Notes: generated from the letters alone by a model not told the origin. A stretch of 64,000 nt of DNA from Corynebacterium efficiens YS-314 (GCF_000011305.1 NC_004369.1:1054001-1118000); one strand, 5' to 3'; shown: positions 28,362 through 37,881, counted from the stretch's first letter. Numbers and translations are program-made.

Positions 28362-28787
28362 TTAGATGATGCCCTGCATCATGAAACCAACTATTCCGCC
28401 GATTGCTGCGAAAATGGCCGCCACGATTGCAAATAGGCCCAGGTTCCCAAAACCACCCTCGTTGTCGGTCGCCTGGTCACCGGGAGCCGAGGTTTTCGTT
28501 GCAGTCGGGGTCACGGTGACTGTTGTTGGCTCGATAGTCTCGGTCACGGTGGTTGGGGTGTTGGTGACGGTGGCAGGAGCTGGGTTCACCGTGGTGGTGG
28601 ACGGAGCAAGCGTCACAGTAGAGGGCTCCGGGGTTACCGTGGAAGTCACCGGTTCTGCAGTCTCAGTCACCGTGTCTGGGAGAGCTGTCACGGTGACCGG
28701 CTCTGGTGTCTCTGTGACAGTAATGATGTCGGCGGTGGGCGTGGTGGTCACGGGATCCGGAGTGGTTGTAATAGTACTCGGTTCAAC
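28362..28787 (-). pseudogene. 3' fragment of a Thr/Val/Pro-repeat surface protein gene broken by an IS
   Basis: 141 codons from the TA insertion point to the stop. The repeat region has units such as TPEPVTVTA and EPSTVTLAP, then an acidic linker (GDQATDNEGG) and a hydrophobic C-terminal helix of about 23 residues (FAIVAAIFAAIGGIVGFMM), a likely membrane anchor. The open frame continues upstream into IS sequence (to 28898), but those 37 codons are transposon-derived. Joining this fragment to 31390-32463 through one TA restores the frame (VTKI then VEPSTITTTP). Confidence 0.85.
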
Positions 28788-28887
28788 TATAGCTCTCTCA
28801 AAACAAAAGCTTCCGGATAAGCGTGTTTGAGCGCTGATCTGCTTCACCGGGGTTGTTGACTTTTGAACCATGGTCGCCTCCCCGAAG

Positions 28888-30334
28888 GAGGGTGTCAAGA
28901 TTTTTGTGTGTGGGGCTCCTGGATTTAAATATTAAAGGTAAGCCTCAAAGCGGTCCGGGAACGCCACCGCCATCTGATTAATCGCCTGCTTCCAGTTGGC
29001 GACCTTGCGGCCCTCGATCAACCGGCCGCTGCTAGCAGCCACCCGTTTTCCCTGCTTAGCGCGTTTCGCCGCCCGCTTGTCCTCGATATTGCAGATCATC
29101 AACCACAAGGTTTTAATCGCGGACTCATCATTGGTGAACTGCACCCGGTTCCGGGTGGCTTTCCGCAGCTCATTGTTCATCGATTCGATCGAGTTCGTCG
29201 TATAAATCACCTTTCTCGCCATCGGCGGGAACTGCAAAAATGGGATGAACCGATCCCAGGCATCACGCCACACCTTCGCCGATTGTGGGTACTTCACTCC
29301 CAGTTCAGATGCCTCGAATTCCTCCAACGCCGCGATAGCGGTGTCCTCGGTGGGGGCCGTGTAAATCTTCCTCAACTGCGCCGACACGGCCTTGCGATCG
29401 CCGTAGGCCACCCACCGGTTCGCCGCCCGGATCAGGTGCACGACACAGGTCTGGACCATGGAATCAGGCCAGGTGGCCTCCACCGCCTGTGGCAGGCCCT
29501 TGAGCCCATCACAGCAGACAATAAAGACGTCCTGGACTCCCCGGGTGGCGAGGTTGGCACACACATTCGCCCAGAACGACGCTCCTTCTTCCTTCGCCAA
29601 CCAGATCCCTAAGATGTGCTTGATCCCGTCCATATCCACCCCGATGGCCAGGTAGACGGACTTGTTGACCACCCGGCCCCCGTCACGGACTTTGATGCGT
29701 AACGCATCGAGGAAGATCACCGGGTAGAAGTCATCAAGTTGGCGGTTTTGCCAGATCATGACCTCATCCAAGACGGCATCGGTGATCGCGGAGATTGTTT
29801 CATGGGAGATATCAACACCCATGGAGGTGATCATGTGGTGTTGGATATCTCGCACGGTCATCCCGCCCGCATACAAGCTGATGATCATATCGTCGACGTC
29901 GGTGAGCCGGCGGGAGCCTTTGGGCACCATGGTCGGTAGGAAGGAGCCGTTGCGGTCCCTGGGGACAGCAACATCGATGGGACCGTAGTTGGAGTCCACG
30001 CGTTTGGGGTAGTACCCGTTGCGGTGATTTCCCTGGCCAGCGGCTGTTTTCCCATCCCGATCACTATGCCCGTAGCCGAGGTGGGCATCCATTTCCGCGT
30101 TCAAACCACGGTTAATTGACGCCTGTAACAGGCCCCGGACGAGGTCATTGGCATCGGTGGTGGACGTGCCGAGCTCATCGATGAGCTTTGCCATTTCTGG
30201 GTTGGCTAGGAGCTTTTCCTCGATTGCTTTGATCCGTGCGGAATCTGCTGGGTCTTGTTTAGCCACGGTGGTCATTATGGTTTATCTCCTTGATGTGAGG
30301 GGAGTCCCTCACACACAAACCATTAGACACTCTC
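28888..30334 (-). mobile_element. IS256-family insertion sequence nested in the IS630 element
   Basis: About 1447 bp. Imperfect terminal inverted repeats start GAGGGTGTC (28888) and, on the other strand, GAGAGTGTC (ending 30334); 19 of the first 25 positions agree, including the TTTGTGTGTG block. GAAG occurs on both sides (28884-28887, 30335-30338) and only one copy is needed to restore the interrupted transposase frame. The typical IS256 duplication is 8-9 bp, so the exact ends remain uncertain. Confidence 0.82.
28932..30275 (-). CDS. IS256-family (mutator-type) transposase
   Basis: 447 aa and full length. Recognisable parts: an N-terminal region with LVRGLLQASINRGLNAEMDAHLGY, the GNHRNGYYPKRV segment, a DDE catalytic core with Asp in VIFLDALRIKVRD and VCCDGLKGLPQA, and the Glu in RVQFTNDES near the C-terminal part. 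ATG 30275 has GGAGATAAACC upstream. The frame is uninterrupted, so the element may still be mobile. It is oriented like the broken surface-protein gene. Confidence 0.95.
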   Translation of the reverse strand: MTTVAKQDPADSARIKAIEEKLLANPEMAKLIDELGTSTTDANDLVRGLLQASINRGLNAEMDAHLGYGHSDRDGKTAAGQGNHRNGYYPKRVDSNYGPIDVAVPRDRNGSFLPTMVPKGSRRLTDVDDMIISLYAGGMTVRDIQHHMITSMGVDISHETISAITDAVLDEVMIWQNRQLDDFYPVIFLDALRIKVRDGGRVVNKSVYLAIGVDMDGIKHILGIWLAKEEGASFWANVCANLATRGVQDVFIVCCDGLKGLPQAVEATWPDSMVQTCVVHLIRAANRWVAYGDRKAVSAQLRKIYTAPTEDTAIAALEEFEASELGVKYPQSAKVWRDAWDRFIPFLQFPPMARKVIYTTNSIESMNNELRKATRNRVQFTNDESAIKTLWLMICNIEDKRAAKRAKQGKRVAASSGRLIEGRKVANWKQAINQMAVAFPDRFEAYL

Positions 30335-31389
30335 GAAGATTGCCCTCACCGACGAGGAAATCACCATCCTCAAAAGCTACAAACGCTCCCGATTTAGCCT
30401 TGTCCAACACAAAGCCGAAGCACTTCTACTTCTCGATGACGGTGTCGCCCCAGACATCATCGCCAGGTTCGTGGAGCGACGACCCTCAACGGTCACCACC
30501 TGGATCCTAGAGTTCAACCGACTACGGATCGCCAGCCTCTACACCGGCCACGCAGCTAACACCAACGCATCCAAACTCACCCCCGCACAACGCGCAGAGA
30601 TAGCCACAGTCCTATCCACACCGCCGTCTGCACATGACATCCCAGCCCAGTTCTGGACCGTGCCACAGTTAAAAGACTGGATAGCCAGTAACTTCGAGGT
30701 CGTCTACGACTCTGACACCACCTACCACCTGCTGTTACGCCACGCGGGCCTGAGCTTTAAATACCCACAGGTCTTTGATAAACGCCGCGGCAGTGACGCC
30801 GAGATTGCTGCCCGGATGGCTACGATCCGCAACGAGATCGCTGGCGCACTTAATGACCCCGAGCAGGTGGTTTTTGCCGCTGACGAAGTCCGTGTTGAGC
30901 ATGAATCAGAGGTGCGTAAAGCCTGGATCCATAAAGGTCATCCCACAACGTTGAGTGTCGATCGTGTCCGTCAGGCCCAGTCCTACATCGGTTTCCTGTC
31001 CCAGAGCAGCGGTGAGGTGGATCTGTTGCGGTTGGCGTGGCAAAACACTGACACCATCATCGAGGCACTGACCACGCTGATGGACAGGCATCCAGGTAAA
31101 AAGATCACCGTGGTGTGGGATAACGCGAGGTGGCACAGGTCCAAGAAGCTTCGCGAGCACCTTGGCCAAGGCAACGTCTTGGCTAATGTGCGCCTGGTAT
31201 GGTTGCCACCTTATGCCCCGGACCATAATCCGATTGAAAAGGTATGGAACGAGGCGAAAGCAGCGATCAGTAACCGTCAGCGACTAGTCTTCGAGGACAC
31301 CTGTATCGGGTTTGAGACGTTTGTCGGTTCATCGACTTTTTCCTATCGAATCTGACCTTGTGGGTGTAGCTTTTGTTTTGGGAGAGCTA

Positions 31390-32463
31390 TATCTTGGTCA
31401 CCGGTGACGGAGTCTGAGTGACTGTTACTGGATCAGGTGTAGTTGTAACCGTTACGGGCGTTGCCGTTGTCGTAATCGGTTCTGGGGTTTCTGTGATTGT
31501 CTGGGGAGCCGGCGTTGTGGTCACGGGATCCGGAATCTCAGTGACAGTCGAAGGCGATGCAGTAGTGGTGACTGGAGCTGGTTCAACGACAACGGTGCTG
31601 GGTGCAGCCGTGATGGTTGAAGGCTCCGGGGTCAAAGTCGTGGTCTGGGCAGGGGCGGTCACCGTAACCGTGGGGGTGTACGTCGTGGTGGGAGCGGCCT
31701 CAACCGGAGGGAATGCCGAGGTATCCACCGAAGCCAGACAATCCTCTGCAGCATCTTTCAGGGTGTCATAGTGAAAGGTCTCGAGGAACTGCTCTTCAAT
31801 CGTGGTGATCGCATATGAATGAGGCTGAATATAGGGACGAACTGCCTCCCGTTGGACGGTTGAACTCAGTGCACTCTGGGAGTACAGATTCGTCAGAGCA
31901 ACGTGCAATGAGACCGCTTTGGAACTGACTTCAGTTCTGGTCCAATCAGCACCTACCGGTAGAACAGCGTTCTCACTGAAGGGGTAAAGAGGTAGTTCAC
32001 CCTTCGTCCATCCCGGAGCTATCTCAACGGTGATGGCAAAGCCTTCTTCAGCGAGGCGCTGATACTCTCGATATTCTGCAGTTCCCTGAAAGAAGAACAA
32101 TTCCAAATCCACGAAGAAGACCCCTTCACTTCGAAGAGCGTCGCTAGATCTTTGAGGAAGATCAACCCCTCTAACAACCTCACCAGCCGCGATTCGTTCA
32201 TCCATTGCGATGTATTCAGCCTGGAACTGTGGAAACGCAGCGCGGAGTTTCTCCTGGAGCTTCGCGTGTTCGTCGAGAAGCTTCTGAAAGTAGTCCCTGG
32301 AGATCTGAGTCTCGCGTTCGGAGAGGGTGGCCACGCAGATTTCCCGCCCTGAGCGTTCCTCTGAGTGCAGTTGGACAGCGTGGGCGGTGGGGGAGACCAT
32401 TACTACCGCCGTCGTGCCGACTGCGAACGAGGTGAGGCCTGCCATGAGTTCGTTCTTGAACAC
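31390..32463 (-). pseudogene. 5' fragment of a secreted Thr/Val/Pro-repeat surface protein gene
   Basis: Begins at GTG 32463, with AAGG about seven bases upstream. A Sec signal peptide with AHA cleavage site is followed by a folded region of about 230 residues with two Cys (in REICVATL and EDCLAS), then a Thr/Pro/Val repeat stalk from about residue 265. The frame is open for 358 codons and ends at a TAG supplied by the IS630 end (stop at 31387-31389). With the 3' fragment the intact protein would be 499 aa. Host-surface adhesion is a guess from architecture. Confidence 0.85.
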
Positions 32464-32635
32464 CTTGAGCCTTATCTGCGCCCTTGAAGGGCATAATTGA
32501 GGGGGAGTGAAGCTTATTCACAGGGCAAATCCAGTAAGTATACATAGAGCATATGTGCTGCAAGTGCTGGTGTCTTGGCAACACTCACGACTGGAAAAGC
32601 TCTTGGTGATGAAAGGCTTCGGTTATCCTGACCCC

Positions 32636-34345
32636 ATGACTTCACCCATCACCGCTCTACGTACCGCCCTCAGCAGGGAGCTCCTCGAAGTTAACGCCGG
32701 ATCGGATGTCTTTGATCGGGGGGAACAACTGTTGCACGCGGTGACTATTGAGGGAGAAGATGATCGCCAGGTGGAAGGTGCTGTCCGGGGTACCCGCCTG
32801 TATGAGGTGGGGTTTCGACTGGTGGGTGGGCAGATCCAGTCGTTTTGTTCCTGTCCCCATCATCAGCGGGGATTCTTCTGCAAACATCTGGTGGCCCTGG
32901 GACTGACACTCCTGGATGAGCCATCGAAACCGGGTGTGCTGTCCTTCGATGATGATGCGTTTGATGACGCGTTCGACGATGTGCCCGTTCCCGTGCAGGC
33001 CCGTGATGCCGACCCCGTCTCACAGATGCTGGCCGCCCTCGACCGGGACGATCTGCTCACCGTGCTCGATGCGCTGCGTGACGCGGTACCCGGGGCGGAG
33101 GATTATCTGGCGCAGTTGTCCCACGCAGTCCTCACCGATTCGGGTATCGCCGCCGATCTGACCCCGGAGGAGGTGGAGAACTATGTCAGGCAGTTGATCA
33201 CCGACGCCTGCCGTGTGGGCCCCTTCGTGGATTATCACCGCGCCGGGGAGGTCGCGGACCAGCTTGGTCAGGTGGTCAATGAGATCGAAGCCCTCGCCAT
33301 GGCAGGTCACCAGAAGGCACTCATCAAACAGTCGAGGCGGCTGGTGGATCGGATCTCCACGATCCTGGAGCGGACCGATGATTCCGATGGATATCTCGGC
33401 GGGGTCCTGGAGGATGCCGCAGCACTGCATGCCTTCATCTGCGTCACGGGGGAGGCGCACCCGGGCAAGGTGGTGGATTGGGTGCTCAAGGTGCAGCTGA
33501 CGGGTCCCGGGTGGCCGGAGGTCAGCATCGCGGATTTCTGGCCCATCCTTGATGACCGGGCGAAGGCGAAATACCGTCGTGGTCTGGAGAGCGCGCTGGA
33601 TAATCCCGCAGGCGACCGACACGATAGTCGACGCTGGTCAATCACCCGCCACCTGGTTGAATTCGCCGATGCCACGGGGGATGTGGACCTGGCGGTCACC
33701 ACCCTGGAACAGATAGGCAACCTGAAGGAGGCATTCCACCGGCTGGTGGAGGTCAACCGGATAGACCAGGCACAGGATCTCTTTGAGCAGATGCTCGGGG
33801 ACTGGCAGGGCCTGCCCGGTCACCGCCTTGCTGCCGGGGAGATCGTGGACATCCTCGTGGACACCAACCGGGTCGATGAGGCCGTCGAGTTCGCCCGCCG
33901 GGAGCTGGCCAGGCACCAGAGCCTGGCCAACTACCTCCTCCTGGTGGAGGCAGGTCGAGCCCGTGGGGAGGACCTGCAGTCAGAGGCACAGGCCATGATC
34001 ACCAATGTGTTTGCCCTCCAGGAGGTGCTCCTGCATGAGGGGGACACCGAGGCTCTGTGGGAGCTCATCGCCACCAGGGAGGCGATGCTGGTTCCCGACT
34101 CGGTAATCACCTACTTCGAGCGCACCGTACCGGACAGGGCACTGGAGTTGCTCATCCGGCTGGGCCGGGATGTGGCCGGTGGTCCGGCAGTTGAAAAGAA
34201 CTACAAGCGGGCTGCCGAGTTGTTCTCACGGGCGAGAAAACTCCAGCCGGCTTCGCTGGAGCTGTCCCGCACCCTTGCCGAGCTGCGTGACACCCACTAC
34301 CGGCGGACCAAGATGCTCGCGATCTTCGACCGCCACGGGCTGTAG
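32636..34345 (+). CDS. SWIM zinc-finger domain protein
   Basis: 569 aa from ATG 32636. The SWIM motif CxC-x8-CxH is at Cys71, Cys73, Cys82, His84 (CSCPHHQRGFFCKH). The rest is helical, rich in Leu/Ala/Glu and resembling tetratricopeptide-like repeats (for example RVDEAVEFARRELARHQSLANYLL). The frame is open from 32507, but the upstream part is low-complexity and lies in the promoter region; a TATCCT box eight bases before the ATG hints at a leaderless transcript. Biochemical role unknown. Converges with ggt with a 15-bp gap. Confidence 0.8.
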   Translation: MTSPITALRTALSRELLEVNAGSDVFDRGEQLLHAVTIEGEDDRQVEGAVRGTRLYEVGFRLVGGQIQSFCSCPHHQRGFFCKHLVALGLTLLDEPSKPGVLSFDDDAFDDAFDDVPVPVQARDADPVSQMLAALDRDDLLTVLDALRDAVPGAEDYLAQLSHAVLTDSGIAADLTPEEVENYVRQLITDACRVGPFVDYHRAGEVADQLGQVVNEIEALAMAGHQKALIKQSRRLVDRISTILERTDDSDGYLGGVLEDAAALHAFICVTGEAHPGKVVDWVLKVQLTGPGWPEVSIADFWPILDDRAKAKYRRGLESALDNPAGDRHDSRRWSITRHLVEFADATGDVDLAVTTLEQIGNLKEAFHRLVEVNRIDQAQDLFEQMLGDWQGLPGHRLAAGEIVDILVDTNRVDEAVEFARRELARHQSLANYLLLVEAGRARGEDLQSEAQAMITNVFALQEVLLHEGDTEALWELIATREAMLVPDSVITYFERTVPDRALELLIRLGRDVAGGPAVEKNYKRAAELFSRARKLQPASLELSRTLAELRDTHYRRTKMLAIFDRHGL

Positions 34346-34360
34346 GGGAACAGCCCCGGG

Positions 34361-36424
34361 TCAGCCGCCCAACACCACCCCCTCGCGGCGGGGGTCGGCG
34401 CCACCGATGATGGAGTTGCCCGTTCCGCGCATCAGGGCGGACAGACCACTGGATTGTTCGGTCGGGTTGACCTCGTGACCCAGGTCCTCCAGGGCGTCGA
34501 TCAACTCGGCTTCGTGTTCAGCCATGAGCGGGTGTTCAATGCCGATGCCGGTGGCGGGCTGGTTCATGGCACCGAAGTTCGGTGCGGAGACAGCCTGCTG
34601 GGGGTTCATGCCCCAGTCGATGATGTTGACCAGGGTCTTCACCACATACTGGATGATCAGGGCGCCGCCGGGGGAGCCGAGGACCATCTCGAGTTCACCG
34701 ATGTCACCATTGTCGCCGGTGGCGAAGACCAGGGTGGGGGCCATGGAGGAACGTGGTCGTTTCGCTGATTCCACGCGGTTGGCCACCGGTTCACCGTTCT
34801 CATCCACCGGTTCGGCGGAGAAGTCCGTCAGCTGGTTGTTGAGGATGAAACCGCGGGTGAAGTGGAAGGACCCGAAGGCGGCCTCGACACTGGTGGTCAG
34901 GGAGGCGGCATTGCCGTAGGAGTCGATGATGGAGACATGGCTGGTGCCGCTCTCGGGGACCGGGGCCCCGACGGGGACATCATCCAGACCGGCCTCGGCT
35001 GTGCCCATGGAGGTCTTTTCGTCGATAAGCTCGGCACGCCGCTGCGTGTACTCCCGGCTGATCAGCTCCTCGACGCCGCCACCCGGCACGTCCACGAAGG
35101 CGGGGTCGGCGATGTAGGCGTTGCGGTCGGCGTAGGCCAGGCGCTGGGCCTCGGCGATGATGTGGACGGCCTCGGGGTCGGGGAGTCCACCGTCGGGGCC
35201 GGCGCCGGTGGGCGCGTACTGTCCCAGGTCGAAGTGGTTGAGGATGCCGAGTGTGCCCAGCACCGTGGAGCCACCGGAGGAGGACGGCGGCATGCCACAC
35301 ACCACCCGGTCCCGGTAGGGGGCGCACAGCGCGTCGTGGGTCACGGGGGTGTAGGCGGCCAGATCAGCGGTGCTCAGCAGCGACGGGGTGACACCCTCAA
35401 CCTCCCGGGTGGCACGTTCGACGATGTCGGCGGCGATGTCGCCGGTGTAGAAGGCATCGGGGCCCCCCTCGGCGATCAGGCGCAGGGTGTCGGCGTACTC
35501 AGGGTTACGCAGCAGCGTGCCCGGGGACTTGGCCTCGCCGTCCGCGTCGAGGAAGTAGGCCGCAGCCTCGGGATCACGCGCGAGATCCTCCGCGGAGTTG
35601 GCGATGGAGGCGGACATGCGGGGGCTGATCTCGAAGCCGTCGGTGGCCAGCGTCTGGGCCTCCTCCAGCAGCCCTGACCACTCGGTGCGTCCCTGCGACT
35701 CGTGGAGGTGTCCGAGGGCGGCGACGATACCCGGCACACCGATGGAGCGGCCGGAACGACGGGCATCCGGGACGGGCGCGGACTCGTCCTCGGCTGATAC
35801 CCGGATCAGGTAGTTCTCATCGGCGGCCACCGGTGCGGTTTCGCGGCCGTCGATGGCGGTGACCTGGTGGGTGCCGGCGTCATAGTAGAGGATGTAGCCG
35901 CCACCACCGATACCGGAGGACTGGGGTTCGGTGAGCCCGAGGACGAACTGGGCGGTGACCAGGGCATCCGCAGCTGTTCCGCCCTCGCGCAGGATCTCAC
36001 ACGCGGCCCGTGATGCGTGGGGGTTGGCGGTGGAGACCGCGTAGTTGCGGGTGGTGACCGGTTCCATGCCGGACCGGTAACCGGTGGAGATCTCCGGGGC
36101 GACCGAGATGTCCTCACCGGAATGGGTGCCGTCCGTCCCCTCCTCCCGGTTGGCATCCTCGGGCAGTTCGCAGGGTTCCATGGGCGGGGGAGCGCTTCCG
36201 GTTGTGGTTTCGGTGACGGTTGCTATGGAGGTCTCCGCGGACGTGGTGGCGGAGGTGTCGCCGGTGGTCACAGAGGTCGCGGTGTCCTGGGTTTGGGTGG
36301 TGTCAGCTGCTTCGGTGACGGCGCTGGAGCCATCCTCGTTGACACAGGAGCTCAGTGTGAGTGCCAGGGTGGCTGCGGACAACGCAGCCACAATCCTATG
36401 TGGTGTGTTCCGTATCACATTCAT
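34361..36424 (-). CDS. ggt: Gamma-glutamyltransferase (lipoprotein)
   Basis: 687 aa. A lipoprotein signal ends in LTLSSC (Cys27), followed by a Thr/Ala-rich linker of about 50 residues. The catalytic domain has the family sequences AVSTANPHASRAACEILREGGTAADA, GGGGYILYYD and GRETAP. The autocleavage site nucleophile is the Thr of ESGTSHVSIID, the start of the small subunit, followed by the substrate loop GSPGGALIIQYV. Transfers or hydrolyses gamma-glutamyl groups such as those of glutathione or gamma-glutamyl peptides at the cell surface. Confidence 0.95.
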   Translation of the reverse strand: MNVIRNTPHRIVAALSAATLALTLSSCVNEDGSSAVTEAADTTQTQDTATSVTTGDTSATTSAETSIATVTETTTGSAPPPMEPCELPEDANREEGTDGTHSGEDISVAPEISTGYRSGMEPVTTRNYAVSTANPHASRAACEILREGGTAADALVTAQFVLGLTEPQSSGIGGGGYILYYDAGTHQVTAIDGRETAPVAADENYLIRVSAEDESAPVPDARRSGRSIGVPGIVAALGHLHESQGRTEWSGLLEEAQTLATDGFEISPRMSASIANSAEDLARDPEAAAYFLDADGEAKSPGTLLRNPEYADTLRLIAEGGPDAFYTGDIAADIVERATREVEGVTPSLLSTADLAAYTPVTHDALCAPYRDRVVCGMPPSSSGGSTVLGTLGILNHFDLGQYAPTGAGPDGGLPDPEAVHIIAEAQRLAYADRNAYIADPAFVDVPGGGVEELISREYTQRRAELIDEKTSMGTAEAGLDDVPVGAPVPESGTSHVSIIDSYGNAASLTTSVEAAFGSFHFTRGFILNNQLTDFSAEPVDENGEPVANRVESAKRPRSSMAPTLVFATGDNGDIGELEMVLGSPGGALIIQYVVKTLVNIIDWGMNPQQAVSAPNFGAMNQPATGIGIEHPLMAEHEAELIDALEDLGHEVNPTEQSSGLSALMRGTGNSIIGGADPRREGVVLGG

Positions 36425-36536
36425 GGCATGAGATTATCAGGGTTTCCGCTGGTCGGGAAGGGGTTGGCGGGCCGGGTGGTAGCGCGACTGCTTTGCGACG
36501 CTGTTTTGTCCCGCCCCACCCGCACTAATTGGACAT

Positions 36537-36596
36537 TTAACCAAAGGTAAACTAAGGTTAACGGCAGGTAAACAAAAGGGGTTAAAAAAATTAACT
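36537..36596. promoter_or_regulatory. A/T-rich repeat cluster upstream of the 93-aa gene
   Basis: Inverted repeat TTAACC (36537-36542) with GGTTAA (36556-36561), a second one GGTTAA-n5-TTAACT (36580-36596), and direct copies of AGGTAAAC at about 36545 and 36566. It lies within 90 bp of the GTG 36623 start. Regulator unknown. Confidence 0.45.
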
Positions 36597-36622
36597 CCAC
36601 CCGTTCTGGAAAGGAACGAACA

Positions 36623-36904
36623 GTGAGGAATATCAACGACGAGATCACCCGGATTGAGCGCAGCCACGATAACCTGTGGAGCATCCGGGAGGATCTTCAC
36701 GAAAAGTTCGATGGACTGGTCAAGCCGCACCTTGTCGATGGTGTACTCGATGCCGTTGCAGCCGGATACGAGGGGCGCATCAACCGCTTCCACAAGATCT
36801 TCATCGAGAAGAAGGCCATGTTCCAGCTTGAGGAGATGGCAGGGGCCCACCCGGACTTCACCGTCCCCGGTGTCTGGGTGGCCCGTGGACTGACCGCGGC
36901 TTAA
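36623..36904 (+). CDS. Hypothetical 93-aa protein
   Basis: Small soluble protein rich in charged helices, with an early segment ITRIERSHDNLWSIREDLHEKFD and a later HKIFIEKKAMFQLEEM. No Cys, no signal peptide. GTG 36623 has AAGGAACGAA at good spacing. It has its own repeat-rich promoter and a very strong terminator, so it is probably a well-expressed single-gene unit. I do not recognise a family. Confidence 0.75.
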   Translation: MRNINDEITRIERSHDNLWSIREDLHEKFDGLVKPHLVDGVLDAVAAGYEGRINRFHKIFIEKKAMFQLEEMAGAHPDFTVPGVWVARGLTAA

Positions 36905-36961
36905 CAGCCTGGCTGACCACTGAGCACTGCGGCACAGAAGCGTCGCAGAAGCGCTCCACCG

Positions 36962-37013
36962 CCACCCGTCCACCTGCTTGCACAGAGCAGGTGGACGGGT
37001 GGTTGTTGTTTTC
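36962..37013 (+). terminator. Rho-independent terminator after the 93-aa gene
   Basis: Perfect 17-bp arms at 36962-36978 and 36986-37002, followed by TTGTTGTTTT. Only 57 bp after the stop codon. Confidence 0.9.
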
Positions 37014-37109
37014 CGGGTTCGATGAATGTGCAGCACACACCCTGTGAAGTGAATAGGCTGGTGACTGCAACTGTCATCCTCAACCGTCATCGTCCCGAAG
37101 GGATCTGCT

Positions 37110-37859
37110 GTGCCCGCATCGTCCAGGAACCTGTCCATGCCCCGCCTCAATTCACGGTCCACCGGTTTCATCCTCTTCGCAGCCCTGCTCGCCACGGTGT
37201 TGGTGGTGAGTGGTTGTTCCTCAGATGATGAGGGGACGGATCCGGCCACGGAGACAGCATCCGTCACCGGATCAGGTGATCCGGAGGTCACCGAGGAATA
37301 TGCTGCCCTCAACGGAAGCACCACCCCGGATGGACAGGAGTACCTGGACGTCTCCCTGCCCGATGACCATGTATTCTCCACCATCACCGAGGACGAGGCG
37401 GTGGCGATGCTGCAGCAGGGCACCGGCGTGCTCTACTTCGGTTTCCCCGAGTGCCCATGGTGCCGGGCGGCCATGCCGGTGATGGATGAGGCCGGTAAGA
37501 ACACCGATGTCGGTCAGATCCACTACCTCAACGTCTCCGAGATCCGTGATGTCCGGACCCTGGATGAGGACGGCACCATCGTGGTCGAGGAACCCGGCAC
37601 CGAGGCCTACTCACAGATCCTCGCCGAGCTGGGTGATGCCGCACCGGAGTATGAGGGCCTGGATGATCCCCAACAGCGCCGGATCTATGTCCCGCTGGTG
37701 GTCGCAGTCAAGGACGGTGAGGTGGTCGGTAGCCACGTCTCCACCGTCGACTCCCAGACCGATCCCTTCGAGCCGATGACCGATGCCCAGCGTGATGAGC
37801 TTCTGGGGATCTACGAGGATCTCTTCGCCGAGGTTGCCCAGGGTACCCAGGTGCGTTAG
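37110..37859 (+). CDS. Thioredoxin-like lipoprotein with CPWC motif
   Basis: 249 aa. A lipoprotein signal ends VVSGC at about residue 36. The thioredoxin-fold region has GVLYFGFPECPWCRAAMP, a CxxC redox pair, and cis-Pro candidate VPLVVAV. The acidic linker between anchor and domain is typical of secreted lipoproteins. GTG 37110 has AAGGGA upstream; ATG 37137 would still keep the signal. It is likely a cell-surface thiol-disulphide protein; partner unknown and not in an operon with a Dsb system. Confidence 0.85.
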   Translation: MPASSRNLSMPRLNSRSTGFILFAALLATVLVVSGCSSDDEGTDPATETASVTGSGDPEVTEEYAALNGSTTPDGQEYLDVSLPDDHVFSTITEDEAVAMLQQGTGVLYFGFPECPWCRAAMPVMDEAGKNTDVGQIHYLNVSEIRDVRTLDEDGTIVVEEPGTEAYSQILAELGDAAPEYEGLDDPQQRRIYVPLVVAVKDGEVVGSHVSTVDSQTDPFEPMTDAQRDELLGIYEDLFAEVAQGTQVR

Positions 37860-37881
37860 TCAGGCACCCCACGGACGTACA

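Larger units (their letters stand above)
28870..31355 (+). pseudogene. IS630-family transposase interrupted by an IS256-type element
   Basis: The first six codons (ATG 28870, MVASPK) lie left of the nested element, and the frame resumes at ATT 30339 (IALTDEEITILK) to the stop at 31355. Joined length is 344 aa. The DDE core is intact: FAADEVRVEH, VVWDNARWHRSKK and LPPYAPDHNPIEKVWNE. The main open part begins at GTG 30471 in the current sequence, which would lack the N-terminal DNA-binding helices, so the transposase is probably inactive. Confidence 0.87.
28790..31389. mobile_element. IS630-family element (carries a nested IS256-type element)
   Basis: Terminal inverted repeats of 22 bp at 28790-28811 and 31368-31389 differ at one position. 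The element is flanked by TA on both sides (28788-28789 and 31390-31391), the target duplication typical of IS630/Tc1-mariner elements. Without the inner insertion it would be about 1.15 kb, a normal IS630 size. It sits within the repeat region of a surface-protein gene. Confidence 0.9.

Noticed and set aside
28366..28830. Val/Gly-rich open frames on the plus strand opposite both surface-protein fragments (also 31418-31771)
   Set aside because: They are antisense readings of the Thr/Val/Pro repeat codons; no independent start signals.
28884..30338. 8-bp target duplication for the IS256-type element
   Set aside because: CCCCGAAG and TCTCGAAG differ at two positions and would displace the aligned inverted repeats; only GAAG is shared exactly, so I do not claim an 8-bp duplication.
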